64,000 nucleotides of DNA from Vagococcus entomophilus (GCF_003987595.1 NZ_NGJZ01000004.1:59670-123669), one strand, 5' to 3'; numbered from the stretch's first letter, positions 42,719 to 54,119 are shown. Numbers and translations: made by a program. The notes: generated by a model from the letters alone, not told the origin.

Positions 42719-43162
42719 TTAAATTAGGTTAGTTAAATCTAGTACTTCTGGTTGTTGTGCTGCATGTGGATGTTCTGCTCCACCGTAAACGTTCAACTTA
42801 GACAATTGTTTGCGGCCTAAAGTGTTTTTAGGTAGCATTCCTTTGATAGAAGTTTCGATCAGTCTACGAGAGTTTTTAGCACGCAATTCGCCAGCTGATA
42901 CTGATTTCAATCCACCTGGGTATTGGCTGTGACGGTAATACATTTTGTCTGTTTCTTTTTTACCTGTTAATTTTACTTTGTCTGCATTGATCACAATCAC
43001 AAAGTCACCTGTATCCACATGTGGTGTGAATGTTGGTTTGTTTTTTCCACGTAGTACAGATGCTACAACTGCTGATAGACGTCCTAAAGGAACATCTGTT
43101 GCATCTACTACGTACCATTTACGTTCTACTTCGCCTGGTTTGGCCATATATGTTGTACGCAC
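42719..43162 (-). CDS. rplM: 50S ribosomal protein L13
   Basis: The 147-aa protein starts at GTG 43162 ([20 protein letters not shown]), the usual length for L13, with GGAGGAAATTAAC before it; upstream in-frame ATGs are rejected. Conserved parts include [40 protein letters not shown] and the C-terminal [14 protein letters not shown]13 binds 23S rRNA early in 50S assembly. Promoter and leader lie directly upstream. Confidence 0.97.
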   Translation of the reverse strand: MRTTYMAKPGEVERKWYVVDATDVPLGRLSAVVASVLRGKNKPTFTPHVDTGDFVIVINADKVKLTGKKETDKMYYRHSQYPGGLKSVSAGELRAKNSRRLIETSIKGMLPKNTLGRKQLSKLNVYGGAEHPHAAQQPEVLDLTNLI

Positions 43163-43244
43163 GTTAATTTCCTCCAATTTTTCTTCTGATGTTTGACACA
43201 ATAAGTTTCCGGGGCTCATCGTGGGGCAAACAATACCATTTATC

Positions 43245-43273
43245 ATGATACAGTGAATCCTTGATAAAGTCAA
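43245..43273 (-). promoter_or_regulatory. Promoter of rplM-rpsI
   Basis: On the minus strand TTGACT (43268-43273), a 17-base spacer and TATCAT (43245-43250) form a good sigma-A promoter. The roughly 75-base leader to rplM is GC-richer than its surroundings (CCCCGGAAAC, GCCCCACGATG) and could hold an L13-type autoregulatory RNA, which I cannot verify. Confidence 0.75.
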
Positions 43274-43288
43274 TATGATTCGAACAAT

Positions 43289-44044
43289 CTAGTCAATTTT
43301 ATCGTAAAAAACTTGATCCAGATACAATCCCTCTGGATGAGCAGTGGGTCCCGCTAGGTTTCGGTCTTTGCTGGCAATGATTGTAGGCATGCTTTCTGGG
43401 TCTAGGCGCCCATTGCCCATCTTGAGTAAGGTTCCGACCACAATTCGAACCATTTTATACAAAAAGCCATCTCCACGAAAAGTAAATAGTAATTCGTCTT
43501 CATCTTTTCGATACTCGACTTTTGCTTCATATATAGTTCGAACTTTGTCTTCGACTGAGGTGCCTGACGCACAAAAAGCACTAAAATCATGCGTTCCTAG
43601 TAAATAGGTGCAGGCTTTTTGCATCGCTGCTATATCGATTGGATACGGAAAATAGCTGGCATAAAAACGTTTGAATGGACTTCTTGGTTTGCCAATGTCC
43701 ACCCGAAATTTATAGGTCTTTTCTACCACGTGATAACGAGCATGAAAATCGTCTGGAACACGTTCCACACTTTTAACAGCAATGTCTTCTGCTGATTGAG
43801 TGTCAAAAGCAAAGCGAAACTTTTCTAAATTTGGAATTTCTTTGTAATCAAAGTGAATGACTTGTCCTTTGGCATGTACACCCGAATCTGTGCGTCCAGA
43901 CCCAAAAATTGTAATGGGTTGCTGGTTGTTCAATTTTTTTAAGGTCTTTTCCAGTTCTTCTTGAACGGTTCGGGCGTTATGTTGGATTTGAAAGCCACAA
44001 AAATTGTGACCGTCATAAGCAATAATCGCTTTATATCTGGGCAT
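43289..44044 (-). CDS. truA: tRNA pseudouridine(38-40) synthase TruA
   Basis: The 251-aa enzyme isomerises uridines 38-40 in the tRNA anticodon stem-loop. YKAIIAYDGHNFCGFQIQ lies at the N-terminus, the catalytic aspartate is in GSGRTDSGVHA (near residue 52), and RRSxxRPF-like RSPFKRFYAS and DFSAFCASGT follow. The length is normal. AAAGGAGGGGCTTT precedes the ATG. It follows ecfT by 24 bases, the usual order in Lactobacillales. Confidence 0.95.
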   Translation of the reverse strand: MPRYKAIIAYDGHNFCGFQIQHNARTVQEELEKTLKKLNNQQPITIFGSGRTDSGVHAKGQVIHFDYKEIPNLEKFRFAFDTQSAEDIAVKSVERVPDDFHARYHVVEKTYKFRVDIGKPRSPFKRFYASYFPYPIDIAAMQKACTYLLGTHDFSAFCASGTSVEDKVRTIYEAKVEYRKDEDELLFTFRGDGFLYKMVRIVVGTLLKMGNGRLDPESMPTIIASKDRNLAGPTAHPEGLYLDQVFYDKID

Positions 44045-44068
44045 AAAGCCCCTCCTTTTGTTGTTTAT

Positions 44069-44863
44069 TTAACTACGGATGAGTAAGAGTACCGCTGTTA
44101 GGATCACAAAGACCAGCGCTACGCTAGTGTCTTTCATCTGCCAGTGAAGTACGCGGTACTTTGTCCGTCCTTCTCCTCCTTGGTATCCTCTTGCCTCCAT
44201 CGCTAAGGCTAAGTCCTCCGCACGGTTAAAGCTGCTGACAAAGAGCGGAATCAGTAATGGGATAATCGCTCTCATCTTTTGCATAATACTCCCTTCATTA
44301 AATTCCACCCCACGCGCTCGTTGTGCATTCATAATTTTTTCTGTTTCATCCATTAAGGTTGGAACAAAACGCAAGGCAATTGAGAGCATGAGAGAGACTT
44401 CATGCGCAGGGAATTTTACCCTTTTAAGCGGTTGAAGCAATGATTCAATGGCATCTGAAAGTGACAATGGTGGCGTAGTCAGTGTGAGAAGCGTCGACAT
44501 AAAAATAATCAACACAAAGCGACAAAAAATGAAAATGCCGTTTTGCACACCTAGAGAGGTCAGAGAAAAAATGCCCCACTCAAAGTAAGTTTCGCCACCT
44601 TTTGTAAAGAATACTTGCAGAATAACTGTAAAAAGAATCAGCCAAATCAAGGGGCGCACACCTTTTAAGAAAAAGCTAACGCTGACTTTTGATAAGGCAA
44701 TGGCTAAAATGGTAAAAGCAAACATGCAGAAATAAGAAGCGATATTATTACATAAAAAGATAATGCCAATAAAATAAAAGCTTGCCAGTAATTTTGCACG
44801 TGGATCCAAGTGGTGAACAAAAGAGTCGCCTGGAATATATCGTCCTAATAACAATTTATTCAT
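44069..44863 (-). CDS. ecfT: ECF transporter transmembrane subunit EcfT
   Basis: The 264-aa membrane protein couples the two ATPases to exchangeable vitamin-binding S components. It has about five hydrophobic segments, the family start [20 protein letters not shown] and two cytoplasmic coupling motifs, AQRARGVEF and AMEARGYQG, both with the Ala-Arg-Gly signature. Its ATG overlaps the ecfA2 stop. Together with ecfA1 and ecfA2 it forms the housekeeping energy-coupling module for riboflavin, folate and similar micronutrients. Confidence 0.95.
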   Translation of the reverse strand: MNKLLLGRYIPGDSFVHHLDPRAKLLASFYFIGIIFLCNNIASYFCMFAFTILAIALSKVSVSFFLKGVRPLIWLILFTVILQVFFTKGGETYFEWGIFSLTSLGVQNGIFIFCRFVLIIFMSTLLTLTTPPLSLSDAIESLLQPLKRVKFPAHEVSLMLSIALRFVPTLMDETEKIMNAQRARGVEFNEGSIMQKMRAIIPLLIPLFVSSFNRAEDLALAMEARGYQGGEGRTKYRVLHWQMKDTSVALVFVILTAVLLLIRS

Positions 44864-45735
44864 GCTTTTATTCCTCCTTGTTCCATTTGTTTCGTCAGTT
44901 CAGCGACCAACTCTTCCAACGTCAAGGGGATATGTGTAAATTGCATTCCTTTTTGCTGAAGCTTAAAGGCAAAGGCTGTTGCAGTTGGAACCCCTAATTG
45001 TTTAGACTCTAGCCACGCAACATCTTGAAAGACTTCTCTCGGTGTACCCGATTTTACAATTTCGCCCTTTTCTAGCACAAAGACTTGTTCGGCGTATTCA
45101 GCCACATCATCCATCTGATGGGTCACTAGAACGATGGTTTGTTGATGTTTTTGGTGCAATTCATGGAATAACTCAAGCATTTCTTTGCGCCCTTTTGGAT
45201 CTAGCCCAGCTGTTGGTTCATCTAAGACGAGGATTTCAGGTTTCATTGCTAGTACCCCCGCAATAGCGACACGTCTCATTTGTCCCCCAGATAGCTCAAA
45301 GGGAGAGCGTTCTAAATAAGACTCATCCAATCCAACTAATTGAATCATTTCTCGTGCGATTTCCTTTGCCTCTGTGTCGGATACTCCAAAGTTTTTTGGG
45401 CCAAACATAATATCTTTCTCGACCGTTTCTTCAAAAAGCTGAGCTTCTGGAAACTGAAAAACTATTCCTACATGTTTTCGAATTTCTTTTAAATTTTTAT
45501 TTTTGCTTTCTGGTACAATGACACGCTCACCGATGAGTACCTTGCCTGACGTCGGTTTGAGCAAGGCATTTAGATGTTGCAAGAGCGTAGATTTCCCACT
45601 ACCTGTATGCCCAATCAGCGCGGTATAACTTTGTGCGGTGATTTTTAAATCAATATCATACAAAGCTCGTTGCTCAAAAGGGGTTTGTGGTTGGTAGGTA
45701 TAGCCTACTTTTTCGAATTGAATGTCCACAGCCAA
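44860..45735 (-). CDS. ecfA2: ECF transporter ATPase EcfA2
   Basis: The 291-aa ATPase has Walker [10 protein letters not shown] (about 42-50), Q-loop [10 protein letters not shown], signature [13 protein letters not shown], Walker [14 protein letters not shown] and switch His in VTHQMDD. The typical FPE rather than NPD in the Q-loop region marks it as the A2 subunit. It overlaps ecfA1 by 31 bases and ecfT by 4 bases, so the three are translationally coupled. Confidence 0.95.
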   Translation of the reverse strand: MAVDIQFEKVGYTYQPQTPFEQRALYDIDLKITAQSYTALIGHTGSGKSTLLQHLNALLKPTSGKVLIGERVIVPESKNKNLKEIRKHVGIVFQFPEAQLFEETVEKDIMFGPKNFGVSDTEAKEIAREMIQLVGLDESYLERSPFELSGGQMRRVAIAGVLAMKPEILVLDEPTAGLDPKGRKEMLELFHELHQKHQQTIVLVTHQMDDVAEYAEQVFVLEKGEIVKSGTPREVFQDVAWLESKQLGVPTATAFAFKLQQKGMQFTHIPLTLEELVAELTKQMEQGGIKA

Positions 45736-46553
45736 TCCACCATCCCTTCTTCTGTAGTGTAATCCTCCGGTACTTGATAGCCTTTTGCAACTAGTGCGAT
45801 TTTTAGCTTTTCAGAAAAAGGCAAATCCAAGCCCATATCAATCAACTCTCGACCATAGGCAAAGATTTCTTTCGGGGTTCCTTCTTTGAGCAATTGGCCT
45901 TGCTTCATTAACAAAATCCGATTGGCATTTGCGGCTTCGTCAATGTCATGCGTAATTGAAATCACCGTCAAATTTTCTTCTTCTTTAATTTGCTTGATTG
46001 TTTCGACCACTTCCTGACGTCCTTCTGGATCAAGCATACTCGTTGCCTCATCCAAAATAATCACATCTGGCCTTAGTGCCACAACGCCAGCAATCGCCAC
46101 ACGTTGTTTTTGGCCTCCAGATAGTCTGGAGGGCTCACGATCCATAAACTCGTCCATCCGTACTCGTTTGAGCGCATTTTGCACACGTTCAACCATTATG
46201 TCTCGCTTGATTCCTTGATTTTCTAATCCAAACGCAACGTCATCTTCCACCGTTGCTCCGACAAACTGGTTATCGGGATTTTGAAAGACCATGCCAATCC
46301 TTTTACGTGCTTCCCAGACACTCTCTTCTGTAAGTAATTGTCCATCAATCCAAACCTCGCCACGTGTTGGCACCAGTAACCCATCGATAATTTTTGCAAG
46401 TGTAGACTTTCCCGAACCATTGTGCCCAATCACTGCAATCCAGTCTCCACGTTTTATTTTAAATGAAATATCGTTTAAGGCTAAAACAGGCTCTGCCTCT
46501 TCTTCTTGCCGGTAATGATAGTCAATATTTTTTAATTCGATGATTGATTCCAT
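45705..46553 (-). CDS. ecfA1: ECF transporter ATPase EcfA1
   Basis: The 282-aa ATPase has Walker [14 protein letters not shown]-loop [20 protein letters not shown], signature [13 protein letters not shown] and Walker [17 protein letters not shown]. The start is set at ATG 46553 (MESIIELKN) because GGAGA lies seven bases upstream; the longer frame from 46577 overlaps that site. It is the first gene of the ecfA1-ecfA2-ecfT-truA operon. The gap before it contains the divergent promoter of the coiled-coil gene. Confidence 0.95.
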   Translation of the reverse strand: MESIIELKNIDYHYRQEEEAEPVLALNDISFKIKRGDWIAVIGHNGSGKSTLAKIIDGLLVPTRGEVWIDGQLLTEESVWEARKRIGMVFQNPDNQFVGATVEDDVAFGLENQGIKRDIMVERVQNALKRVRMDEFMDREPSRLSGGQKQRVAIAGVVALRPDVIILDEATSMLDPEGRQEVVETIKQIKEEENLTVISITHDIDEAANANRILLMKQGQLLKEGTPKEIFAYGRELIDMGLDLPFSEKLKIALVAKGYQVPEDYTTEEGMVDWLWTFNSKK

Positions 46554-46862
46554 TGACATTTCTCCAATTTTCTTCAATTTCTTTTAAACTCTGTATACCC
46601 ACTTAGTATATAGAAAAAATGCAAAAAAATCTACGCGCAGCATCAGACTTCTGAATAAGTTGTCTGAATATTTAATAAATAGAGATTTAAATAAAATGGA
46701 ATCGTATTTATACAATTTTTCTAAAAATATTCATCCCATAAAATCTTTAATTCATCAACACATTCGTCACGATTTTCATATATTTATGCAAAACATGAAG
46801 TTGTATACAAATCTTTCGTTTCGTATAATTTATTTAACAAAGATAAAGGAGTTTTAGACACT
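46554..46862. other. Divergent intergenic region
   Basis: Holds the plus-strand promoter at 46801-46829 and no supported coding frame. The minus-strand promoter for ecfA1 should lie near 46570-46620, where AT-rich sequence gives no unique choice. Confidence 0.4.
46801..46829 (+). promoter_or_regulatory. Sigma-A promoter of the coiled-coil gene
   Basis: TTGTAT (46801-46806), 17 bases and a perfect TATAAT (46824-46829), about 33 bases before the ATG. AAAGGAG at 46846-46852 is the ribosome-binding site. Confidence 0.75.
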
Positions 46863-47519
46863 ATGAAAAAAATAAATTCTAAAAAAATAATGGCAGCAAC
46901 GATTGTCTTACTGAGCCTCTTGGTCGTTTTTCCAAAAGTAAAAGCATTAGCTGATAACATGCTAACTTGGGGTGGGGAAGAAAATATTAGCCAAATCAAC
47001 CAAGCCTTAGACACCTTAAACACTAAACTGACTGCTAATAAAGCAACGATTGAAAACTTAAACGCAAAAGTTTCCAGTGGTAAAAACGAACTAGACAGCG
47101 CAAACCAAGCTGTGCAAACATATAGAAATCAAGTGAGTTCTTTAGAATCACAACTTTCTAGCTTGCAAAATCAGTTAAATGCCAAAAATAATGAATTAGC
47201 TGGCAAACAAAATGAAATTCAAGCAAAAATCTCTGAAATTAATCAAAAAATTGCTGAAGGCAATCAAAAAGTAAGCGAAAAACAAAAAGAAGTTGATCAA
47301 AAACAACAACAAGTAGCCACCTTAAATAATCAATTGGCTCAAGCAAATAATTCCGTCACTGCTTTACAAAATGAATTAGCTCAAACAAAAGCACAGCTTG
47401 CAGAACAAACACAAAAAAATCAAACACTAAGTGACTATGTTAAAAAATTAGAAAAAGCAAATAATGAGGTGCAACAAGTAAAAGAAAAGGCACAAACTAT
47501 TGTAAACAATAATAAATAA
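46863..47519 (+). CDS. Secreted or membrane-anchored coiled-coil protein
   Basis: The 218-aa protein starts with a basic end and a hydrophobic segment (IMAATIVLLSLLVVFP, about 9-24), then ALADN, which could be a signal peptidase site, although an uncleaved anchor is equally possible. From about residue 40 to 205 it is one continuous coiled coil rich in Gln, Asn and Lys (SLESQLSSLQNQLNAKNNEL and similar heptads). There is no cell-wall anchor motif and no enzyme domain. It resembles the coiled-coil spacers of Gram-positive surface proteins. It has its own promoter and terminator, so it is a single-gene unit between two housekeeping operons. Confidence 0.7.
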   Translation: MKKINSKKIMAATIVLLSLLVVFPKVKALADNMLTWGGEENISQINQALDTLNTKLTANKATIENLNAKVSSGKNELDSANQAVQTYRNQVSSLESQLSSLQNQLNAKNNELAGKQNEIQAKISEINQKIAEGNQKVSEKQKEVDQKQQQVATLNNQLAQANNSVTALQNELAQTKAQLAEQTQKNQTLSDYVKKLEKANNEVQQVKEKAQTIVNNNK

Positions 47520-47527
47520 TCTAAAAA

Positions 47528-47565
47528 GAAGCGTCCTCTGTGAACAGAGGACGCTTCTTTTTTTT
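47528..47565 (+). terminator. Strong rho-independent terminator of the coiled-coil gene
   Basis: GAAGCGTCCTCTG and CAGAGGACGCTTC form a perfect 13-bp stem with a TGAA loop, followed by eight T. Confidence 0.95.
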
Positions 47566-47570
47566 GATTT

Positions 47571-47605
47571 AAAAAAAAATACTAATTCCTATAATAGGGA
47601 TTAGT
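47571..47605 (-). terminator. Terminator of the ribosomal superoperon
   Basis: On the minus strand ACTAATCCCTAT and ATAGGAATTAGT form a stem, followed by TATTTTTTTTT. It lies about 160 bases after rplQ. Confidence 0.8.
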
Positions 47606-47644
47606 TCCAAACAGACTTTCCGCACAACTTTATGATGAGTGCAT

Positions 47645-47675
47645 ACTCTCTGGCACAAACCAGAGAGCAGCCCTG
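47645..47675 (-). other. Hairpin in the rplQ 3' region
   Basis: CTCTCTGG and CCAGAGAG enclose a 6-base loop, in a GC-richer stretch (to about 47702) between rplQ and its terminator. It may be a second terminator-like structure, an RNA-stability element or part of a small RNA. Confidence 0.4.
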
Positions 47676-47760
47676 AGCTAGACTCGGAGCATCCCACTCC
47701 AACATCATAACACTCTAAAAAGAAATCTCTATAAAGTGACGGTATAGTTTTTATTGAATT

Positions 47761-48141
47761 TTAAACAAGTTCGATGACAACCATAGGTGCTGCATCACCG
47801 CGACGTGGTTCTGTTTTTAAAATACGAGTATAACCACCTTGACGATCTGCATAACGAGGTGCAACATCATTGAATAGTTTTTGTAAAGCTGATTCAACAA
47901 CGATTTCTTCATTTTCTTCACGAACAGTAGCGACTTCATTACGAACAAACGCTGCTGCTTGACGGCGAGCATGAAGATCTCCACGTTTACCTAAAGTAAT
48001 CATTTTTTCAGCTGTTGAACGCAATTCTTTGGCACGAGCTTCTGTTGTGACAATACGTTCGTTAATGATTAGATCAGTTGTTAAGTCGCGCAACAACGCT
48101 TTACGTTGGCTGCTTGTGCGTCCTAGTTTACGATAACTCAC
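47761..48141 (-). CDS. rplQ: 50S ribosomal protein L17
   Basis: The 126-aa protein is normal in length, starting [20 protein letters not shown] and ending in the conserved [21 protein letters not shown]17 binds the 50S subunit near the exit tunnel. It is the last gene of the superoperon, 25 bases after rpoA, with a strong AAGGAGGAACC before the ATG. Confidence 0.97.
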   Translation of the reverse strand: MSYRKLGRTSSQRKALLRDLTTDLIINERIVTTEARAKELRSTAEKMITLGKRGDLHARRQAAAFVRNEVATVREENEEIVVESALQKLFNDVAPRYADRQGGYTRILKTEPRRGDAAPMVVIELV

Positions 48142-48166
48142 GCTGGGTTCCTCCTTTTAGAAAGTT

Positions 48167-49105
48167 TTAATCATCCTGGCGTAAACCTAAACCTAAGTCA
48201 TGTAATTTAACTTTAACTTCTTCCAATGATTTACGTCCTAAGTTACGAACTTTAATCATTTCTGGTTCAGATTTATCCGTTAATTCTTGAACTGTATTGA
48301 TTCCTGCTCGTTTCAAGCAGTTGTATGAACGTACAGACAAGTCTAACTCTTCGATGGTCATTTCCAACATTTTTTCTTTTTGTGTTTCTTCTTTTTCAAC
48401 CATGATTTCAGCATTTTTTGCTTCATCTGTTAGGTTTACAAAGATGTCTAAATGTTCGGTCATGATTTTTGCAGCTAAGCTAATTGCTTCTTGCGGCATG
48501 ATGGATCCATCTGTCCACACTTCTAGTGTTAATTTGTCAAAGTCGTCTCTACGACCAACACGTGTGTTTTCAACTTGATAGTTAACACGACGAACTGGTG
48601 TATAGATAGAATCAACAGGAAGTACACCAATTGGCATATCTTCTTTTTTGTTTTCGTCAGCTTGAACGTACCCACGACCTGGTTTTACAACCAAACGGGC
48701 ATGAAAAGTAGCACCTTCAGCAACTTCACAAATGTATAAATCTTTATTCAAAATCTCAACATCACTATCCGTTAAAATGTCACCTGCGGTAACAGTAGCT
48801 GGACCTGTAACATCGATTTCAAGTGTCTTTTCTTCTTCTGCAAAAAGTTTCAAAGCAAGACCTTTAATATTTAGAATAATTTGGGTTACGTCTTCTCTTA
48901 CTCCATCGATTGTCGCAAATTCATGCAAGACCCCATCGATTTGCAGATTTGTAATTGCTGCACCGGGTAAAGAAGAAAGTAAAATGCGGCGTAGAGAGTT
49001 GCCCAAAGTCGTTCCGTAACCTCTTTCCAAAGGCTCGATGACGAATTTGCCATAATCTCTATCTTCATCAATTTTGGTGATTCTTGGTTTCTCAAATTCA
49101 ATCAT
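48167..49105 (-). CDS. rpoA: DNA-directed RNA polymerase subunit alpha
   Basis: The 312-aa subunit has the N-terminal dimerisation domain ([20 protein letters not shown] near 22-41) that nucleates polymerase assembly. An acidic linker ([13 protein letters not shown]) follows, then the C-terminal domain that contacts UP elements and activators ([29 protein letters not shown]). Length and order (rpsK-rpoA-rplQ) are standard. Confidence 0.98.
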   Translation of the reverse strand: MIEFEKPRITKIDEDRDYGKFVIEPLERGYGTTLGNSLRRILLSSLPGAAITNLQIDGVLHEFATIDGVREDVTQIILNIKGLALKLFAEEEKTLEIDVTGPATVTAGDILTDSDVEILNKDLYICEVAEGATFHARLVVKPGRGYVQADENKKEDMPIGVLPVDSIYTPVRRVNYQVENTRVGRRDDFDKLTLEVWTDGSIMPQEAISLAAKIMTEHLDIFVNLTDEAKNAEIMVEKEETQKEKMLEMTIEELDLSVRSYNCLKRAGINTVQELTDKSEPEMIKVRNLGRKSLEEVKVKLHDLGLGLRQDD

Positions 49106-49187
49106 GCTTATCTATACCCCTTTCAAAACGAAAAGTGCGTTGTTCAATGACGTTTTCAAGTTCATACTCAAAATGAAAGGACTCTCA

Positions 49188-49577
49188 TTAAACACGACGG
49201 CGTTTTGGAGGGCGGCATCCATTATGAGGAACTGGAGTGACGTCACGAATTGCTGTCACTTCTAATCCTGTTGCTTGTAATGAACGAATTGCTGCTTCGC
49301 GTCCTGAACCTGGTCCTTTAACTGTTACATCAACAGATTTCAAACCATGTTCCATAGAAGCTTTTGCTGCTGCTTCAGCTGCCATTTGTGCTGCGAAAGG
49401 TGTAGATTTTTTACTACCTTTAAAACCTAATGAACCAGCTGATGACCAAGCTAATGCATTTCCATGAACATCTGTAATCATTACAATTGTATTATTAAAA
49501 GTAGAGTGGATATGAGCCACACCAGATTCAATATTTTTTTTGACACGGCGTTTTCTACTAACTTTTTTTGCTGCCAT
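49188..49577 (-). CDS. rpsK: 30S ribosomal protein S11
   Basis: The 129-aa protein contains the family motifs [20 protein letters not shown] and [14 protein letters not shown] and ends [13 protein letters not shown]11 lies on the platform of the 30S subunit near the mRNA exit. It follows rpsM by 27 bases, with GGAGGTTAGAA upstream. Confidence 0.98.
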   Translation of the reverse strand: MAAKKVSRKRRVKKNIESGVAHIHSTFNNTIVMITDVHGNALAWSSAGSLGFKGSKKSTPFAAQMAAEAAAKASMEHGLKSVDVTVKGPGSGREAAIRSLQATGLEVTAIRDVTPVPHNGCRPPKRRRV

Positions 49578-49604
49578 GAAGTTCTAACCTCCTTCACTTA
49601 CTTA

Positions 49605-49970
49605 TTATTTTTTCTTACCTGCGATTGAACGTGCTGGACCTTTACGAGTACGTGCGTTGTTCTTTGTATTTTGTCCGCGAACTGGCAAACCACGACGATG
49701 ACGGATTCCACGGTATGAACCGATTTCCATCAAACGTTTGATGTTTAAGTTCACTTCACGACGAAGATCCCCTTCAACTTTCAATTTGTCCACTTCTGCA
49801 CGGATTTTATCTGTTTGTTCGTTTGTTAAATCACGAACACGAATTTCCTCTGAAACTCCAGCGTTTGCTAAAATTTCTTGTGCTGTATTTTTACCAATAC
49901 CATAGATATAAGTAAGAGAAATCACAACACGTTTATCACGAGGGATATCTACTCCTGCAATACGAGCCAT
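49605..49970 (-). CDS. rpsM: 30S ribosomal protein S13
   Basis: The 121-aa protein starts [20 protein letters not shown] and ends with the basic tail [17 protein letters not shown] that contacts tRNA and the subunit bridge. Full length. It lies 18 bases after rpmJ, with AGGAGGTGTAACG upstream. Confidence 0.98.
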   Translation of the reverse strand: MARIAGVDIPRDKRVVISLTYIYGIGKNTAQEILANAGVSEEIRVRDLTNEQTDKIRAEVDKLKVEGDLRREVNLNIKRLMEIGSYRGIRHRRGLPVRGQNTKNNARTRKGPARSIAGKKK

Positions 49971-49988
49971 TATTCGTTACACCTCCTA

Positions 49989-50120
<132 letters not shown>

Positions 50121-50133
50121 TTACGGAGTACAA

Positions 50134-50352
50134 TTATTTAAAGCGATAAGTAATGCGACCGCGAGTTAAATCATACGGTGATAATTCCACAGTCACTTTA
50201 TCTCCTGGAAGAATACGAATATAGTGCATTCTGATTTTTCCAGAAACATGCGCTAAAACTACGTGTCCATTTTCCAGTTCTACTTTAAACATTGCATTCG
50301 GCAAAGTTTCGACGACTGTACCTTCAATTTCAATCACATCATCTTTCGCCAC
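50134..50352 (-). CDS. infA: Translation initiation factor IF-1
   Basis: This 72-aa OB-fold protein starts at GTG 50352 ([20 protein letters not shown]), the normal length; the longer frame from 50391 includes the ribosome-binding site AAGGAGGTAC and is rejected. It binds the 30S A site during initiation. It follows adk directly, without map between them. Confidence 0.96.
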   Translation of the reverse strand: MAKDDVIEIEGTVVETLPNAMFKVELENGHVVLAHVSGKIRMHYIRILPGDKVTVELSPYDLTRGRITYRFK

Positions 50353-50560
50353 GCATAGTACCTCCTTATACTTGTTTCGTGCGCTACACACGATAAAACG
50401 GCGGAAACTCTTGCTCCACCTAAGTTACTTCAACTAACGTATTATACCATACCCTCATACGAAATTAAAGTTAGACTTGACATTTCTATTACACAATCAA
50501 CAGAATGACGAGCTTAGAGTAAACACGCCAGAATAGAGAGCATACATGCTGGCTTTACAA

Positions 50561-51223
<663 letters not shown>

Positions 51224-51268
51224 TTAAGTATGAGGACGCGTGTTGAGGAAATCCTCAACACATGACTC

Positions 51269-52567
51269 TTACTTGTTGATAAATCCAGTATATTGGCGTT
51301 TCATCATTAAACCTTCTAATTGTTTCACTGTTTCTAGTGCAACTCCAATTACGATCAATAAACTTGTACCACCCAAACCGATTGATTGAGGCAAGTCCCA
51401 AAGTTTTTGGGCAATAATTGGTAAAACAGCAACCAATCCTAAGAAGATTGAACCTACAGTACTCAAACGAATTAATAAAGAAGAAATAAAATCTTCTGTC
51501 CCTTTTCCTGGACGTACACTTGGAATGTAACTTCCTTGTTTTTGTAAGTTCTCAGCAACTTTTTCAGGATTAACCTGTACGAATGCATAGAAGAAAGTAA
51601 AGGCAACAATTAGGACAGTATAAATCGTCCCACCTAGTAATGTCGAATAGTTAAACACCTGACTAAGAATTTTATACCAGCCTTCTTCACCGTGTGAATT
51701 ACTAAATAGTTGTAATATCGCACTTGGAGTGGAAATTAATGAACTAGCAAAAATTACTGGAATAACTCCGGCAGCATTCACTTTTAAAGGCAAATAGCTG
51801 CTTTGAGGTGCTCCGGCAACACGTTTTGTATACTGAATTGGAATTTTTCTTTCTGCTTGTTGTACATAAGTAACAACTGTCACAATAAGTAAAATTGCAA
51901 TAATCAGTAGAACAATGAATAAGATAGATTTCCAAAGATCCGCAGAATTAATTCGTACAAAGTATGTAGAATAGATTTGTTGGATTCCTTTTGGCAATCT
52001 TGAGATAATCCCTGCAAAGATAATCATTGAAACACCGTTTCCGATTCCTTTTTCAGTGATCTGCTCACCCATCCACGTCAATAACATCGTACCCGCCGTC
52101 AAGATAAGTCCAATACTAATATAAGAATATACATTGGCATTTTTCACAAAGCCTAGTGATACGTAGCGATTAAATCCTGCTGTTATACCAAAAGATTGGA
52201 TAAACGCTAAAGCTAACGTTAGATAACGAGTCGCTTGATTTAATTTTTTACGTCCAACTTCCCCTTGTTTCGACCACTCAACAAACTTTGGAACAATGTC
52301 CATTTGTAACAACTGGATTACAATCGAAGCTGTAATATATGGCGAAACTCCCATTGCAAACAATGAGAAGTTTTCCATTGAGCTCCCACTAACTGTGTTG
52401 AGCATTGTAAAAAGTGAGTTGCTACTCAATTCTACAAGTTTCTTAGCATCAACACCTGGAACTGTGACACTTGCACCAATACGAAAAGCAAAAAGAATAA
52501 GAAATGTAAAAAAGATTTTATTACGAATTTCTTTCACTTTAAAAGCGTCTTTTACAATTTTCAGCAT
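51269..52567 (-). CDS. secY: Protein translocase subunit SecY
   Basis: The 432-aa membrane channel of the Sec pathway has ten hydrophobic segments. Conserved stretches are IGASVTVPGVDAKKL in the first periplasmic loop, MGVSPYITASIVIQLLQMD, the cytoplasmic loop ERKIPIQYTKR and the C-terminal EGLMMKRQYTGF. The ATG overlaps the rplO stop as TAATG. This is the housekeeping copy; no accessory Sec genes are nearby. Confidence 0.97.
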   Translation of the reverse strand: MLKIVKDAFKVKEIRNKIFFTFLILFAFRIGASVTVPGVDAKKLVELSSNSLFTMLNTVSGSSMENFSLFAMGVSPYITASIVIQLLQMDIVPKFVEWSKQGEVGRKKLNQATRYLTLALAFIQSFGITAGFNRYVSLGFVKNANVYSYISIGLILTAGTMLLTWMGEQITEKGIGNGVSMIIFAGIISRLPKGIQQIYSTYFVRINSADLWKSILFIVLLIIAILLIVTVVTYVQQAERKIPIQYTKRVAGAPQSSYLPLKVNAAGVIPVIFASSLISTPSAILQLFSNSHGEEGWYKILSQVFNYSTLLGGTIYTVLIVAFTFFYAFVQVNPEKVAENLQKQGSYIPSVRPGKGTEDFISSLLIRLSTVGSIFLGLVAVLPIIAQKLWDLPQSIGLGGTSLLIVIGVALETVKQLEGLMMKRQYTGFINK

Positions 52568-53007
52568 TAGATCACCTCGATTGATCCACCAGCAGCTTCA
52601 ATAGCTTCTTGCGCAGATTTTGAAAACTTAGTTGCTTTTACTGTCAATTTTTTAGTGATTTCACCATTCGCTAAGACTTTAACGCCTGATTTTTCATTTT
52701 TCACAACACCTGCTTCAACTAAAACAGTTGGTGTTACTTCTGTACCATCTTCAAATTGATTTAGTGCATCTAAATTAACAACAGCATATTCTTTACGGTT
52801 GATGTTTGTAAATCCACGTTTTGGTAAACGACGGAATAAAGGTGTTTGTCCACCTTCAAACCCTAGACGTACGCCACCACCTGAACGAGAATTTTGACCT
52901 TTTTGACCGCGACCAGAAGTTTTCCCGTTACCTGATGATGTACCACGACCTACACGATTACGCACTTGACGTGATCCTTCAGCGGCTTTTAACTCATGAA
53001 GTTTCAT
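52567..53007 (-). CDS. rplO: 50S ribosomal protein L15
   Basis: This 146-aa protein has the glycine- and arginine-rich N-terminus [20 protein letters not shown] that threads into 23S rRNA and the C-terminal globular part ending [12 protein letters not shown]. Full length, with AGGAGGTGCC upstream. It lies between rpmD and secY. Confidence 0.97.
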   Translation of the reverse strand: MKLHELKAAEGSRQVRNRVGRGTSSGNGKTSGRGQKGQNSRSGGGVRLGFEGGQTPLFRRLPKRGFTNINRKEYAVVNLDALNQFEDGTEVTPTVLVEAGVVKNEKSGVKVLANGEITKKLTVKATKFSKSAQEAIEAAGGSIEVI

Positions 53008-53048
53008 TGATTTGGCACCTCCTTAAAAGTGTTTCTCTTTAAATATTA

Positions 53049-53228
53049 TTATACTTCTTCAACGTCCACTAAATGTGAAACAGTATTAACCATACCCTTG
53101 ATTGCTTCATTGGCAGGTTTTACAACAGTGCTGTTTAGTTTTTTAAGCCCTAGTGCTTTCACTGTATCACGTTGATTTTGAGGACGTCCGATTACACTAC
53201 GTTTTAACGTAATTTTTAATTCAGCCAT
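53049..53228 (-). CDS. rpmD: 50S ribosomal protein L30
   Basis: The 59-aa protein starts [20 protein letters not shown] and ends [13 protein letters not shown], the compact bacterial L30. It lies 13 bases after rpsE and 42 bases before rplO, with AAGGAGGACATT before its ATG. Confidence 0.96.
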   Translation of the reverse strand: MAELKITLKRSVIGRPQNQRDTVKALGLKKLNSTVVKPANEAIKGMVNTVSHLVDVEEV

Positions 53229-53241
53229 TTTAATGTCCTCC

Positions 53242-53742
53242 TTATCCGATTAATTCTTCAACAGTTTTGCCACGAAGCTCAGCTACTTCTTCAGCACGTT
53301 TTAATTGTTTCAATCCTTCAACTGTCGCACGTACCACATTAATTGGTGTGTTTGAGCCTAGTGATTTACTTGTAATATCTGCAACGCCTGCTAATTCTAA
53401 TACGGCACGAACAGGTCCACCAGCAGCAACCCCAGAACCGGCAACAGCAGGTTTCATTAAGATACGTCCACCGCCGAACACTCCGATTACTTCATGAGGG
53501 ATGGTAGAACCAACCATTGGTACTTCCACAAGATTTTTCTTAGCATCTTCAATTGCTTTACGAATTGCTTCAGGTACTTCTTGTGCTTTACCAGTACCAA
53601 ATCCAACATGACCGTTTTTGTCACCTACGACAACTAATGCAGCAAAACGTAAACGACGTCCACCTTTTACAACTTTAGTTACACGGTTAATAGCAACAAC
53701 GCGATCTTCTAATTCTAATTGTTTTGGATCAATATAAACCAT
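53242..53742 (-). CDS. rpsE: 30S ribosomal protein S5
   Basis: The 166-aa protein has the N-terminal double-stranded RNA-binding part [20 protein letters not shown] and [20 protein letters not shown], then the C-terminal domain with [21 protein letters not shown]5 acts in translational accuracy and mRNA unwinding. Full length, 20 bases after rplR. Confidence 0.98.
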   Translation of the reverse strand: MVYIDPKQLELEDRVVAINRVTKVVKGGRRLRFAALVVVGDKNGHVGFGTGKAQEVPEAIRKAIEDAKKNLVEVPMVGSTIPHEVIGVFGGGRILMKPAVAGSGVAAGGPVRAVLELAGVADITSKSLGSNTPINVVRATVEGLKQLKRAEEVAELRGKTVEELIG

Positions 53743-53762
53743 GAATGGTGTTCCTCCTTCTT

Positions 53763-54119
53763 TTAAAATTCTAGTCCATTTTCACGCGCTGCTTCTGCTA
53801 AAGCTGCAACACGGCCATGGTAAAGGTAACCACCACGGTCAAAGACTACTTCTTTAATTCCTTTTTCAGTTGCTTTTTTAGCAACTAACGCACCAACAGC
53901 TTTGGCCGTTTCAGTTTTTGTTCCACCTGAAATTTCTTTATCTAAGGTAGAGGCACTTGCTAGCGTCACACCCGCTACGTCATCAATTACTTGCGCGTAG
54001 ATGTTTTTGTTAGAACGGAAAACGTTCAAGCGTGGGCACTCAGCAGTACCAGAGATTTTTGCGCGGACACGTTTGTGACGGTTTAAGCGCACTTTGTTTT
54101 TGTCTGGTTTTGAAATCAC
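53763..54119 (-). CDS. rplR: 50S ribosomal protein L18
   Basis: The 118-aa protein starts at GTG 54119 ([20 protein letters not shown]), the normal length. Upstream in-frame codons are not conserved in the family and include the ribosome-binding region AGAGGTGAC. It binds 5S rRNA with L5. The conserved [20 protein letters not shown] is at the C-terminus. Confidence 0.95.
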   Translation of the reverse strand: MISKPDKNKVRLNRHKRVRAKISGTAECPRLNVFRSNKNIYAQVIDDVAGVTLASASTLDKEISGGTKTETAKAVGALVAKKATEKGIKEVVFDRGGYLYHGRVAALAEAARENGLEF

